A DNA stretch of 40,255 nucleotides, taken from a virus. The notes under the pieces are model-generated. The model searched no databases, was not told the origin of the DNA, and worked only from the letters and a program-made list of their open reading frames with translations. The stretch covers positions 1 to 40,255 of IMG/VR virus record IMGVR_UViG_3300028027_000108, one strand, 5' to 3'. This document shows, in pieces, positions 1-8,434 of the stretch (the first letter of the stretch is position 1; the number at the start of each line of letters is the position of its first letter). Both the position numbers and the translations under genes were made by a program.

Positions 1-32
1 GGAGCAGTTGCGTCTAATACTCTTTCTTCCAT
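1..32 (-). CDS. 5' fragment of an unidentified gene cut by the window edge
   Basis: A minus-strand ATG at 32 opens a frame (MEERVLDATA) that stays open to the window edge. It diverges from the plus-strand gene at 137, and a near-consensus minus-strand element (TAATCTTTG, one base too long for TAnnTTTG) lies around 64-74. Only ten codons are visible, so no function can be assigned. If the window were a closed circle, the frame would continue for about 28 codons and stop inside the terminator at 40151-40188, which argues against a long gene in that case. Confidence 0.3.
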   Translation of the reverse strand, partial: MEERVLDATA

Positions 33-81
33 AATGTTTATTGTATTAATGTTTTTTCTCTTGCAAAGATTATATTTATAT

Positions 82-110
82 TTGTTTATATAAAATTATA
101 GTTACCTTTG
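82..110 (+). promoter_or_regulatory. Bacteroidetes-type promoter for the left RHH gene
   Basis: TTG at 82-84, an 18-bp spacer and TACCTTTG at 103-110 fit the TTG/TAnnTTTG promoter of the Bacteroidetes primary sigma factor. Predicted transcription start is near 115, giving a leader of about 20 nt before the ATG at 137. Confidence 0.7.
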
Positions 111-136
111 TGTTTTACATATAGGTAAAACATTTA

Positions 137-379
137 ATGGATAAAACGATAGATATTAGGTTGTTAGAGAGAATTGCAAACCTCCCTAGTCAAAAACTAA
201 GTGAGCAATGCATCAAGGTTCTTAACAACTCTAAGAACGGAAGTTCCATAATAAATTTCAGGTGTACCCAACGTGAGGTGGTAGAGCTATTTGAGTTATG
301 CGCTCTTTTAGGTCTAGATAAGACCTCCATAATCAAAGGAAGTCTTACTAGATATAAAAATAATTTCTTGAAGGACTAG
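137..379 (+). CDS. ribbon-helix-helix DNA-binding protein
   Basis: An 80-aa protein. Its second half reads as a ribbon-helix-helix fold: a short beta strand with alternating side chains (INFRC, about residues 39-43), a first helix (TQREVVELFELCALLG), a turn and a second helix (KTSIIKGSLTRY). The N-terminal 35 residues are an extra helical segment. This is the layout of small phage and plasmid repressors that bind operators as dimers. It is the only plus-strand gene in the left 30 kb, has its own promoter, and converges on the head-tail adaptor gene with a 4-bp overlap of the 3' ends. It probably regulates transcription; the target is unknown. Confidence 0.6.
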   Translation: MDKTIDIRLLERIANLPSQKLSEQCIKVLNNSKNGSSIINFRCTQREVVELFELCALLGLDKTSIIKGSLTRYKNNFLKD

Positions 380-1071
380 AATACCCAATACCCACCTTGA
401 CCATATGTAGCCATGTGGTTGTTCATGTATCCTAGTAATTGTGCTTCCATAGCATCTGGTTGAGCCATTATTCCTTTGAACCAGCTCTTACCCTCCCTCC
501 ATCTTCGCTCCCATTTTTGACTCTTAGGGTCATTGTTTTTAAATAGCCATTCAGAACAAACGAATGCTAATAACGGTCTGTAAGCCAAGGCTGGTATCTT
601 TAGTTCTCCGTTTGCGTCTATGTTTGTTCCGATATAACTTATTTCACACATTGTCTGTGTAATAGCACTACCAAAGTACAAGTAACCATCAACTACCTGT
701 GCGGTAAAGTTAATAGCTAAATCTCCTTTATAGAATCCATTCGAGTTACCAATGGGAGAGGTTGTACCTAGTATAACCGTCCCATTGTCACTCTGATTCC
801 TTGTGTTATCTAATATTCTAACTGAATTTTTACCTACTAGTCTAACAAAACCTTTAGGTAACTTTGCTGAAAACGTATCAGGGTCTATATTTAATACAGC
901 AATACTTGGAATTAATGTGTATGCACTGCGTAAAGCTCCTATCCCCTCATTTACTTTATTTTCTAAGTAAAAGTCTTGGGTAGTAGTTGAAGTTAAGTCT
1001 AACTCCATCTTTACACCTGCTACTATATAATCCGCACTTATCGTGTCAAATAAACCTATCTCGTTATTCAT
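376..1071 (-). CDS. head-tail adaptor / connector protein
   Basis: A 231-aa protein at the end of the TerL-portal operon. The C-terminal third (PALAYRPLLAFVCSEWLF, then a basic ERRWREGKSWFKG helix) resembles the helical core of head-completion adaptor proteins that dock under the portal in podoviruses and crAss-like phages. The middle is beta-rich (about residues 75-150). The start is 12 bp from the upstream stop, so the two genes are co-transcribed. Position directly after the portal block supports a ring or adaptor role. The family call rests on position and residue pattern only. Confidence 0.55.
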   Translation of the reverse strand: MNNEIGLFDTISADYIVAGVKMELDLTSTTTQDFYLENKVNEGIGALRSAYTLIPSIAVLNIDPDTFSAKLPKGFVRLVGKNSVRILDNTRNQSDNGTVILGTTSPIGNSNGFYKGDLAINFTAQVVDGYLYFGSAITQTMCEISYIGTNIDANGELKIPALAYRPLLAFVCSEWLFKNNDPKSQKWERRWREGKSWFKGIMAQPDAMEAQLLGYMNNHMATYGQGGYWVF

Positions 1072-1083
1072 TATCTATTATTA

Positions 1084-2274
1084 TTAATTTGTTAGTTTGT
1101 ATTCTTTTGCTTTAGCCCAGTAATGAGTTTGTAAGCCATGCTTAACTACTATTTCTGTACTAGCCAATTGAGCCAACACGTCTGTAGTGGTAATCAACAC
1201 GTTATCTATTAAAGGAAATCTTCCTTTTTCTTTCTCTCCCATTACGTTCTTGCCTTCTTTTACTTGAGTTAACTTACGCTCAATTTCAGCAATGTGCTTT
1301 TCTTTTTCTTTGTCTTGCTCTGCTGCTGAGATAGCTGGAGTTATTTCGTTCTTATCCATTGACACCTTAGGTGCGCTTGGCAACTCAACATCTATACTAT
1401 CCTTAACATCTAATAAGTTCTTTAATAACCTATATGACTGAGGATGAGTAGTAAAGTAATTAACAACCTCATCGATAGTAACTCCTGCTAATTCCTTGTT
1501 AAAGGTGTAGTAGTTACCATCTTTTGTTATAATAGTCTTCTTGCTCTCATCTTTTAATAAGGTAGCTAGACCCATACTAATATAGATTCTAGTTTCGTTA
1601 TCTAACCAGCCTATTACTTCTCTGTACTTGTCTAAGTTAGCCTTTACGCTATTAATCATAGAGCTGAACAAAGCTTCTTTTGTAAAAGTTTCAATTCCTT
1701 GAACACCCCATAAGTAACAGAAGTTTAAATAAGTTTTAGTATCAAACTCGCTCCAGTAGTTAATCTTAGCACTTGCCTCGATAGCTAACTTCTCTAACTT
1801 AGTTCTTACACTTGTAATTTCAGTTGTATTAACTAATTCAAAAATAACTACGTCACTCTTGATATTAGTATTCTTATTCTCTCTTCCACCGTCTTTCCAA
1901 ATAACTTGTCTATGGCTCTTTAATAATTGAACTAAAGATTTATTATTCTTGTAGTTAACAACGCTCAATCTGTCTGCTGTAGGATTTTGCTCTAAGAATA
2001 ATAAATATTCGTCTGTAGCAACCTCCAAGTTGTACTCCCAGATGTACCTAGAACCTTTTTGGTCTGTTGGCATATTAGGGTAAAACGCAACAATTTCTCT
2101 TAAATGCTGTTCCTGTGGGAAGCCTAAAAAAGATTGGTATGTACCATCAACATTAGCTAGGTACTCATACATATTTTTTGAGTTGTTCATACTCATTAAC
2201 TTAATTTGAGGTGATGTCTCACATCTCTCAATTGTGCGAAGTTTGTAAACTTCAACGTGTGCTTTCTTATCCAT
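1084..2274 (-). CDS. unidentified virion-module protein, possible scaffold
   Basis: A 396-aa protein between portal and adaptor, the slot where phages usually encode scaffold, prohead protease or capsid. It is mostly alpha-helical and charged. Residues about 325-352 (AEQDKEKEKHIAEIERKLTQ) predict a short coiled coil, which suits a scaffold. I see no HK97-type capsid signature and no protease triad. If the genome is complete, this protein is one of the few candidates left for the major capsid protein, but nothing in its sequence favours that. Function unassigned. Confidence 0.5.
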   Translation of the reverse strand: MDKKAHVEVYKLRTIERCETSPQIKLMSMNNSKNMYEYLANVDGTYQSFLGFPQEQHLREIVAFYPNMPTDQKGSRYIWEYNLEVATDEYLLFLEQNPTADRLSVVNYKNNKSLVQLLKSHRQVIWKDGGRENKNTNIKSDVVIFELVNTTEITSVRTKLEKLAIEASAKINYWSEFDTKTYLNFCYLWGVQGIETFTKEALFSSMINSVKANLDKYREVIGWLDNETRIYISMGLATLLKDESKKTIITKDGNYYTFNKELAGVTIDEVVNYFTTHPQSYRLLKNLLDVKDSIDVELPSAPKVSMDKNEITPAISAAEQDKEKEKHIAEIERKLTQVKEGKNVMGEKEKGRFPLIDNVLITTTDVLAQLASTEIVVKHGLQTHYWAKAKEYKLTN

Positions 2275-2307
2275 TGTTTTTTTATTATTTGTGTGTTTTT
2301 ATTTTTT

Positions 2308-4437
2308 CTATTGTTGTGGTGGTTGTGCATTATTCATCTCATTCTGCAACATCATCTCCTCCTGCTTCGCATTGTTATTCATTGCTGAATTCTCTAAAGC
2401 AGTTTGTCCTTGTTGTGCAGCTATGTTCTGTTGAGCTTCTGCCTGCATTTGTGAGTTAGCCGCTGCTGCTTCTTGCTGTTGTCTAATAGCTGCATCTTCT
2501 CTTTGCTGTCTCTTACGCTTCTCGTTCTGTAAGTAGCTCTTCATGCCAGAAATAGTTTTAAGTTCTAATATATTTAAGAACTCTAACTTAGCATCAGGGT
2601 TAACGCCAGCCTCTTGTACTGCCATTCCTTGTAAGGTTACCTTAGCTTCTTGAGTTACAGTATTGTCAAAGTTTAGATACATCTTATAGTCACTATCGTA
2701 ACAGTCTTGAATCTCTTTATTAGTTAGCATCTCAGCCATAGTATCACCTACCATAACAGCTATATCTTCACCACCCTCGGCAGCTATCTTAATCCATAAG
2801 TCAGCAGCAAATTCTATATTGTTCTCAATCCACTTGGTTAAACTTCCGTACAACCACTGATTACCTGTATCGCTATTCTCTGCGTTACTATTTCTTTGTC
2901 CTTCTGATTGATATGAACCACTTCCTAGTCTTACGTTCTTAGGCATATTTAAAACATCTGCTATTGCATTGTCAAAGTATGCTACTTGATTTAAGAGTGA
3001 GTTGATATTAGGGTCTAGTGTTAAGTCCATTACCTCGATTAGAGGGTTCATTTTCTGGTCAGCATCAATTTCAGACCTGTTAGCTGCAATCACACCATTT
3101 TGTTTTAGCTGTGATAAAAACTCAGGACTTCTCATTCCCTCAGGAAGTTGAGCTGTGTCAATATATATTGCTTTGCCTATACTTCTAGCTACAGAGTTAA
3201 GCATCATAGTAATCAAACTATCTTTGATGTCCTGCATATCACTTACCATTCCAATTACACCTTGGTTTGCACCTAGAATTGTATTAGGAGTACAAGTAAT
3301 ATAGCTCAATCTCTTTCTTCTTTTGTCTCTCTTATCTAAAATAGAGTTAGGAACAATCTTTTGGTCTTTTAGATATTTGTTACCAATTAAGGTAGCCTCT
3401 CTTATACAAGATACAGGCACTTTGTCTACATAAGTAATTGATTGCCATTGTATTTTCTCTGCTACCCAAACTTTAGGCACACCATTATAGTTACTGTACC
3501 AGTTAAAGTTAACCCATCCTGTTACATAGGGAGCTTGACTTGTTCCGTCTCTTGCGATTCTTTCAAGGTCTTCAGCCTCTTCTTTAGTCAATTTCCATTT
3601 AGAAACAACGTCAGATACCGAGTATGGTTTAATTTGTCCAGCATAGTCATCGTCTCTGTGTTGGTCATCATTCTTGTTCATATCAACAACAGCGTACTCA
3701 GGTGGAACTAAGTCCATAAAAACCTTACCGTTTCTTTCTGTTATGAATGATGTTGCTCTTCCTCCGATAAAACAGTATTGAGCTCCTTTTATAAATTGGT
3801 CGTAGCACTCATTTGAGATGTAGAAACTCTTGCCAAACTTAACATAAGTCTTCTCACTTGCCTCTACGAAGTTTGTGTATAAAGCCTCTATATCTTGTTC
3901 GTCTGTAATATCTAAATCTGTTCCTGCCTCTACCTGAATGTTACCTAGTAATTGTTGTTGCTTTAAGAAGTTTCTACCATCCATCATGTATTTCATTACA
4001 TTCTTTTCTGTAGTCTTTCTGCTTAATGCATCACCAGCTATACAACCAGCCTGCATAATATCTGGAATAGGTTTAATTAAATATCCGAACTTACCTCTAA
4101 AGTAATTGAATAAGGCAATAATATCCTTACCTCTGTATAAAGGAATTTGAGTATTGTTGTTGTTTCCGTCCTTTGCTGTTAGCTCGTAAGAAGTTCCGTA
4201 CTGCCATCCAAAAACGTATCTAGCGTACTTTACATATTGTGGAACATATCTGTTCTGAAGACCGTAGAAAGGGTCTTGGTTAGGAAGTCCAATTAATTGA
4301 GGTGTTACTACCAATTGATTATACATAGAACAAACCCAACGAACATTCTGTTTCCAGTAATTTTCGTCATCCCACTTTTCGTTTTCAACTGTTTGTAAGG
4401 GTTGAACCGCAGGGTATGTATTAATATCTAATTGCAT
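2308..4437 (-). CDS. portal protein
   Basis: A 709-aa protein of the size of portals in crAss-like and related Bacteroidetes podophages. Portals form the dodecameric ring at the packaging vertex. Supporting features: position directly after TerL; a long mixed N-terminal region; a central helix-rich core with the stretch KAIYIDTAQLPEG; and a C-terminal tail of about 65 residues dominated by Q, A, N and E (REDAAIRQQQEAAAANSQ onward), similar to the Q-rich tails seen in crAss-like portals. A promoter lies just upstream, with the ATG 8 bp from the -7 box. The low-complexity tail predicts a helical barrel or disordered end. Confidence 0.75.
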   Translation of the reverse strand: MQLDINTYPAVQPLQTVENEKWDDENYWKQNVRWVCSMYNQLVVTPQLIGLPNQDPFYGLQNRYVPQYVKYARYVFGWQYGTSYELTAKDGNNNNTQIPLYRGKDIIALFNYFRGKFGYLIKPIPDIMQAGCIAGDALSRKTTEKNVMKYMMDGRNFLKQQQLLGNIQVEAGTDLDITDEQDIEALYTNFVEASEKTYVKFGKSFYISNECYDQFIKGAQYCFIGGRATSFITERNGKVFMDLVPPEYAVVDMNKNDDQHRDDDYAGQIKPYSVSDVVSKWKLTKEEAEDLERIARDGTSQAPYVTGWVNFNWYSNYNGVPKVWVAEKIQWQSITYVDKVPVSCIREATLIGNKYLKDQKIVPNSILDKRDKRRKRLSYITCTPNTILGANQGVIGMVSDMQDIKDSLITMMLNSVARSIGKAIYIDTAQLPEGMRSPEFLSQLKQNGVIAANRSEIDADQKMNPLIEVMDLTLDPNINSLLNQVAYFDNAIADVLNMPKNVRLGSGSYQSEGQRNSNAENSDTGNQWLYGSLTKWIENNIEFAADLWIKIAAEGGEDIAVMVGDTMAEMLTNKEIQDCYDSDYKMYLNFDNTVTQEAKVTLQGMAVQEAGVNPDAKLEFLNILELKTISGMKSYLQNEKRKRQQREDAAIRQQQEAAAANSQMQAEAQQNIAAQQGQTALENSAMNNNAKQEEMMLQNEMNNAQPPQQ

Positions 4438-4445
4438 ATATACTA

Positions 4446-4474
4446 CAAAATTAACATATTTAAATGAATTACAA
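4446..4474 (-). promoter_or_regulatory. promoter for the portal operon
   Basis: On the minus strand TTG (4474-4472), an 18-bp spacer and TAATTTTG (4453-4446). The portal ATG begins 8 bp downstream of the box, so the predicted leader is only a few nucleotides long. Confidence 0.6.
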
Positions 4475-4481
4475 AATTTTT

Positions 4482-6500
4482 TTAGGCTTCTATAGGTTTA
4501 CCGCTCTCTAGTTCGTACCAAATAGTTACGCCATTTTCTATTTTACTTAGTATAGTTGGTCTACTTATCTTCTTTTTGACTTCTTGCTGAGTCTCTGGGT
4601 CGAAGTTTCCACACGCCATGCATCCTACTCCGTAAGCATCACTTAAATCGGAGTTAGCTGAACCGTAGATTAGTAAGTCTTGAACTATTCTTAATGAATT
4701 GATTTGATGTCCGTACAGTCTTAAGTACTTATTCATTACAGAAGTTCTGTACACCTTATTGTTTCCATCGATATAAATTCCATAAGCATTACTAGACTTC
4801 TCTAATAACTTCTCTGTATTGTGTTTTATTAATTGACGAATCAATAATCTTTGCTGACCCTCGGTCTCAAATAAATCCGAAATGGTACTACCAGCACTTG
4901 CATTTCTCTCTGGGTAGGCTCTAAGACCTCCGAATTTATTGTAGTACATACATAGCCACAATGCAGCCTTTTCTACCATGGCTCTCTTGTCTGGACGTAT
5001 ACATATATTAGCAACGTCTATATATTGATTAGCTCCTGTTATTCTTTGTATTACTAAAGCGTACTTAGATTTAGCCTTTCCTTTTTCAGAACCGTCATTA
5101 TTCTTGTTTGTACTGTTAGTATCCGTACTTGTAGCATCTAGTCCTGCTCTGTATAAATGATGTTCTTGTGGATGCTCAAATATTTGTACAGCTAGCTCAT
5201 TTTCATCTTCTCCTTTAGCCATTGGCGTTACGTCAACTTCTTTTGTAGCTGAGTTCTTGAGAATCTTATACATTGGTTGAGGAGTTCCCTTGAGTTGCTT
5301 CTCTCTTTGTCTAAGTATCTCAATTACATCTATTTCTAATCCTCCGCCTCTATTCACATCAAAGATATCATCTATCTTCTCAGGAAACTGTCTCTTTAGC
5401 AAAGCCTTCTTTGAGTCGCTCGCTCCAGCACACATATTGGTAAAGAACTTCGTAGCTTCTTCTTCTTTAGGATTTCCGTACTCGTCAATAAAAGAAGGGT
5501 CAGATTTATAGTAAGGAATTAGCATCCTATATAATCCGCTCTTTGTCCTGCCGTTTAAATCTCTTTCAAAAGGATTGCTGTCGTACCATAGCTCTTTGCT
5601 GAAAGGGACTGCCTTGGCTGTGCCGTTTTCAACAGTTGATACTAGCCAAATCTTACCGATAATGTCTCTAGTTCCCTCGGTACACTGTGCTATTAGCGTT
5701 CCAAATAACTGTTCCATATCCATAAGTTCCTGACTAGCAAACTCATCTAAGAAAAACTCTGTTACTCTTTCCCCCTGTATACTTGTTATCTTACTGGGTA
5801 GTGCCTCTATCCTAGTAAAGTTACCGTCTTTAAATGTAACCTTGTCTGAACTTCTTTTAATAGTTTGATTCTGTTTAAAGAATATACTATCATTCTTGTA
5901 AGTGTGTTGGTAAATGTAAGGAAGTGAATTGTTTAATGATAAGAATGCATTTAATGTTCTTTGAAACAAAGCCTGAGCCTTATCATCTTTTGTAGCCTGT
6001 AGGAAGTAACTAGCCTTTGGTCTTAGTAAGCTATCGAATAACATTCGTGAAGGAATCATTTCTGACTTACCGTAACGCTTTTGTGTGTAGGCAACTAGTC
6101 CGTAACAGTTTTCATCCTTTTTGCAAAGGTCTTGCATTAGAGCCATTTGAGCGTGAGCCCATCTATAGTTGGGGTAGACTCCTCCTCCTAAGTCCCAGTG
6201 CTTTAAGAATCCGTAATGAGAACCAGTAAGATATACTAACTCTCCATTATTATAAAAATGATAACCGTTCTCTAGTCTAAATAATTCCTTTAACTGATAA
6301 TTCTGCTTTTCTTCAACAGTCATGTGACTAAAGTTTGGGTCTTTAGGTCTTTCCCATCTCTGTTGTTTCTTTGGTAAGTCTTTATTATATACAGGTTCAA
6401 ATGGTTCTGGACACTCGTAGAATAAGTTCTTTATATTCCCATTGTCGTCAGGCTCTCCACTTGTTCCAAATAACTCTATACTGTTATGCTTTTTTGCCAT
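4482..6500 (-). CDS. terL: terminase large subunit
   Basis: A 672-aa DNA-packaging motor, ATPase plus nuclease. The N-terminal region has the tryptophan/tyrosine-rich stretch ENGYHFYNNGELVYLTGSHY (about residues 77-96), a hallmark of crAss-like and related Bacteroidetes terminases. Walker A is TQKRYGKS (139-146), Walker B FFLDEFA (249-255) and the coupling motif STVENG (288-293). The nuclease domain starts at RAGLDATST (D455), with a second acidic site in YPERN (E531) and a third acid likely in SDLSDAYG near residue 640. The start overlaps the preceding small gene by 17 bp, typical of TerS-TerL pairs. Confidence 0.9.
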   Translation of the reverse strand: MAKKHNSIELFGTSGEPDDNGNIKNLFYECPEPFEPVYNKDLPKKQQRWERPKDPNFSHMTVEEKQNYQLKELFRLENGYHFYNNGELVYLTGSHYGFLKHWDLGGGVYPNYRWAHAQMALMQDLCKKDENCYGLVAYTQKRYGKSEMIPSRMLFDSLLRPKASYFLQATKDDKAQALFQRTLNAFLSLNNSLPYIYQHTYKNDSIFFKQNQTIKRSSDKVTFKDGNFTRIEALPSKITSIQGERVTEFFLDEFASQELMDMEQLFGTLIAQCTEGTRDIIGKIWLVSTVENGTAKAVPFSKELWYDSNPFERDLNGRTKSGLYRMLIPYYKSDPSFIDEYGNPKEEEATKFFTNMCAGASDSKKALLKRQFPEKIDDIFDVNRGGGLEIDVIEILRQREKQLKGTPQPMYKILKNSATKEVDVTPMAKGEDENELAVQIFEHPQEHHLYRAGLDATSTDTNSTNKNNDGSEKGKAKSKYALVIQRITGANQYIDVANICIRPDKRAMVEKAALWLCMYYNKFGGLRAYPERNASAGSTISDLFETEGQQRLLIRQLIKHNTEKLLEKSSNAYGIYIDGNNKVYRTSVMNKYLRLYGHQINSLRIVQDLLIYGSANSDLSDAYGVGCMACGNFDPETQQEVKKKISRPTILSKIENGVTIWYELESGKPIEA

Positions 6501-6876
6501 TAGCTTCTAAGTGTTTAGCTAAAATGTTTTCTGCCTCTCCTGCCTTAACTCTCTCTACTTCTGTTTTCTCGTCAGTAGTCATCTTGATGTATAGCTTTTC
6601 TAAGTCACTATCTAAGTCAGGAAGAAGTTTAATTATCTTCATTGCCGTCTCGGATTGTGCTCTTGCATCTTCATCTTCATTTTGAGCTCTGATAGTAAAT
6701 GGAGATTCATCTATCTCATCCTGCCAAGACTTTCTCTGTCTAAAGATGGTTAGATAGGTACTCAAGGAATGGCTCTTCTTGACTGTATCAAAAAGTTTAC
6801 TCCACTCCTTTATCTTAATTTGTAAGTCCATAGATAATTTGGACAGTTCTTTACTTTCCTTTTCTGTTAGTGCCAT
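6484..6876 (-). CDS. putative terminase small subunit
   Basis: A 130-aa, highly charged, all-helical protein whose 3' end overlaps terL by 17 bp. Size, helical character and translational coupling to terL fit a small terminase subunit, which recognises the packaging site and assembles as a ring. No clear helix-turn-helix is visible at the N-terminus, so the call is mainly positional. The 67 bp upstream show no promoter box; it is probably read through from the tail genes. Confidence 0.5.
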   Translation of the reverse strand: MALTEKESKELSKLSMDLQIKIKEWSKLFDTVKKSHSLSTYLTIFRQRKSWQDEIDESPFTIRAQNEDEDARAQSETAMKIIKLLPDLDSDLEKLYIKMTTDEKTEVERVKAGEAENILAKHLEANGKKA

Positions 6877-6943
6877 ATGTGTTTTTAATTATATTCATTT
6901 TCAGTTCTTCAGGCTAAAAATGATTTTTGTTAGTTATTAATTA

Positions 6944-7333
6944 TTATCCAGCTACTTGAAAATGTATTTTAAATGAGCCAGAAGGAGTAACTGATGCATT
7001 ATATACATAAAAAGTAATGGTAGTTCCTGATATAAAGTATCCTCCAAGCAATAGCACAGCAGGTTCAGCTGCATTTACTTTAATTGTTGGTACAATGTAA
7101 CTATTACTGTTTATTGTACTGTTTGTTAAATTATAATAAGTTACAGATGCGGCAGCAGCTGCAAATGTATATGTTACTATTCCGTTTAATTTATTCAGTG
7201 TAACAGATTGTGCCCCTGTAACTGTATTATTGGTATTTAATATAAAAGAGCTTAATTTATAAGTTACATAATTATTTATGTAATTCATTAAACTTGTAAT
7301 TATGTTTGTGCTTATCGGTGTTAGTAGTCCCAT
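6944..7333 (-). CDS. small beta-rich virion protein
   Basis: A 129-aa protein. After an N-terminal helix (about residues 5-28) it is almost entirely S/T/N/V-rich beta sequence, with an alanine run (FAAAAASVTYYNL) and a C-terminal TPSGSFKIHFQVAG strand. This suggests a fibre tip, decoration or tail-accessory domain rather than an enzyme. It overlaps the preceding 78-aa gene by 13 bp and is the last gene of the tail block before the terminase pair. No family recognised. Confidence 0.5.
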   Translation of the reverse strand: MGLLTPISTNIITSLMNYINNYVTYKLSSFILNTNNTVTGAQSVTLNKLNGIVTYTFAAAAASVTYYNLTNSTINSNSYIVPTIKVNAAEPAVLLLGGYFISGTTITFYVYNASVTPSGSFKIHFQVAG

Positions 7334-7557
7334 TTTTGTAGTAAGTAGTCTAAGTTAATATTCATGCTGTTATAATCTGTATTTCCATTCATTAAGTTGT
7401 CCTGAGTTTGAGTTGTTACAAAAGAATTGTAATTAACAAACTGAGAGCCCATTAGTGTTGTTCTGCCTTTCTTAAAGTCTGCAATATTAGAAATCTGCTT
7501 ATCAGATATCTTTTTACAGCTTCTTGTGAACATTGAATTGAAATTAGGTCTTAACAT
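7321..7557 (-). CDS. hypothetical protein in tail block
   Basis: A 78-aa protein with no recognisable domain. It is rich in N, S and T with a basic N-terminus (MLRPNFNSMFTRSCKK). It sits 11 bp after one tail protein and overlaps the next gene by 13 bp, so it is translated as part of the same unit. A structural accessory or a fibre chaperone are both possible; the sequence does not decide. Confidence 0.45.
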   Translation of the reverse strand: MLRPNFNSMFTRSCKKISDKQISNIADFKKGRTTLMGSQFVNYNSFVTTQTQDNLMNGNTDYNSMNINLDYLLQKWDY

Positions 7558-7568
7558 TTATTTATTTA

Positions 7569-8432
7569 TTATTTTAAGTTTTTGTTTTTAGTTCCTAAGT
7601 AGTTGACAATAATATCAAGTGATGATTGTACTGCGCTAAAGTCGTAGGCAATACTAGTCGCACTCTGTACATAAGGTAAAGAGTATAAAGTATTGGTTCT
7701 TATAAAGTTATCTTTAAAGTCTTCGCTTGCGTTTAGTGTACTATTTGATAAACTATTTACATAGCTTTGGTATATAACACTTGATGCTGCATTAGTCCAG
7801 AAGTCAAAAGAGTTTTCATCAAAGCTTCTTACTACTGTAGGTGTTCCTAAGAATGTAAAAGAGGTTGACTTAGTAAACACTTGACCTACATAATATTTCC
7901 CTCCTGCTACTGTAATAAAATCATTAGGTGTTCCTTTTACAATATAAGTTCCTGCTGCTATATTTGTTAACCCTCCTCCTGATGCACTTTCTGTCGTATA
8001 AATTTCGTAATTAACTGTTCTTGCCGAGTCTGCAAATGTTGTAGAGTTCTCGTTTAAATCAGAAGGGTAAAAATTATAATTAGTTATTGTGCTTGGTATT
8101 AGTGTATTGTATGTGCTGTAGTATCCTGTAGAGCTTACTAACAATCCTGAGGTTACTGGTATGGTGTAATTTGAGTGCGCTACAAATACGTCTCCTGAAT
8201 TATAGTTAACACCTTCCAATAGAAGAGTTCCTGTTATTACAAGGTATTCATTATTAGCTACCAAAGCTCCAACTATGCCAGAGTTTAACACACTGTTATA
8301 TGTAGAGAATAAAAACCTAACTGCCTTTACATCAGAAATACTAATTCCTAGTCCAGTGTAGTCAGTACTATCGTATATACCTAAGGTGGTATTTGTACTA
8401 TTGTCAGTTGAGATGATTATATCTGTTGCCAT
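7569..8432 (-). CDS. tail/appendage structural protein, paralogue of the 303-aa protein
   Basis: A 287-aa beta-rich protein. It contains a small repeated module with the pattern YLV-x-GT...Y-x-x-G-x-VF (GVNYNSGDVFVAHSNYTI, and GGKYYVGQVFTKSTSF). The stretch IPVTSGLLVSSTGYYS and the following YEIY segment align with LVPHTTGLVVAA...TTGYYN and YEVY in the 303-aa protein encoded at 10055-10966, so the two look like diverged duplicates. The C-terminal about 80 residues become helical (SSLDIIVNYLGTKN). The likely place is the tail knob or a fibre adaptor; exact role unknown. Confidence 0.5.
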   Translation of the reverse strand: MATDIIISTDNSTNTTLGIYDSTDYTGLGISISDVKAVRFLFSTYNSVLNSGIVGALVANNEYLVITGTLLLEGVNYNSGDVFVAHSNYTIPVTSGLLVSSTGYYSTYNTLIPSTITNYNFYPSDLNENSTTFADSARTVNYEIYTTESASGGGLTNIAAGTYIVKGTPNDFITVAGGKYYVGQVFTKSTSFTFLGTPTVVRSFDENSFDFWTNAASSVIYQSYVNSLSNSTLNASEDFKDNFIRTNTLYSLPYVQSATSIAYDFSAVQSSLDIIVNYLGTKNKNLK

Positions 8433-8434
8433 TA

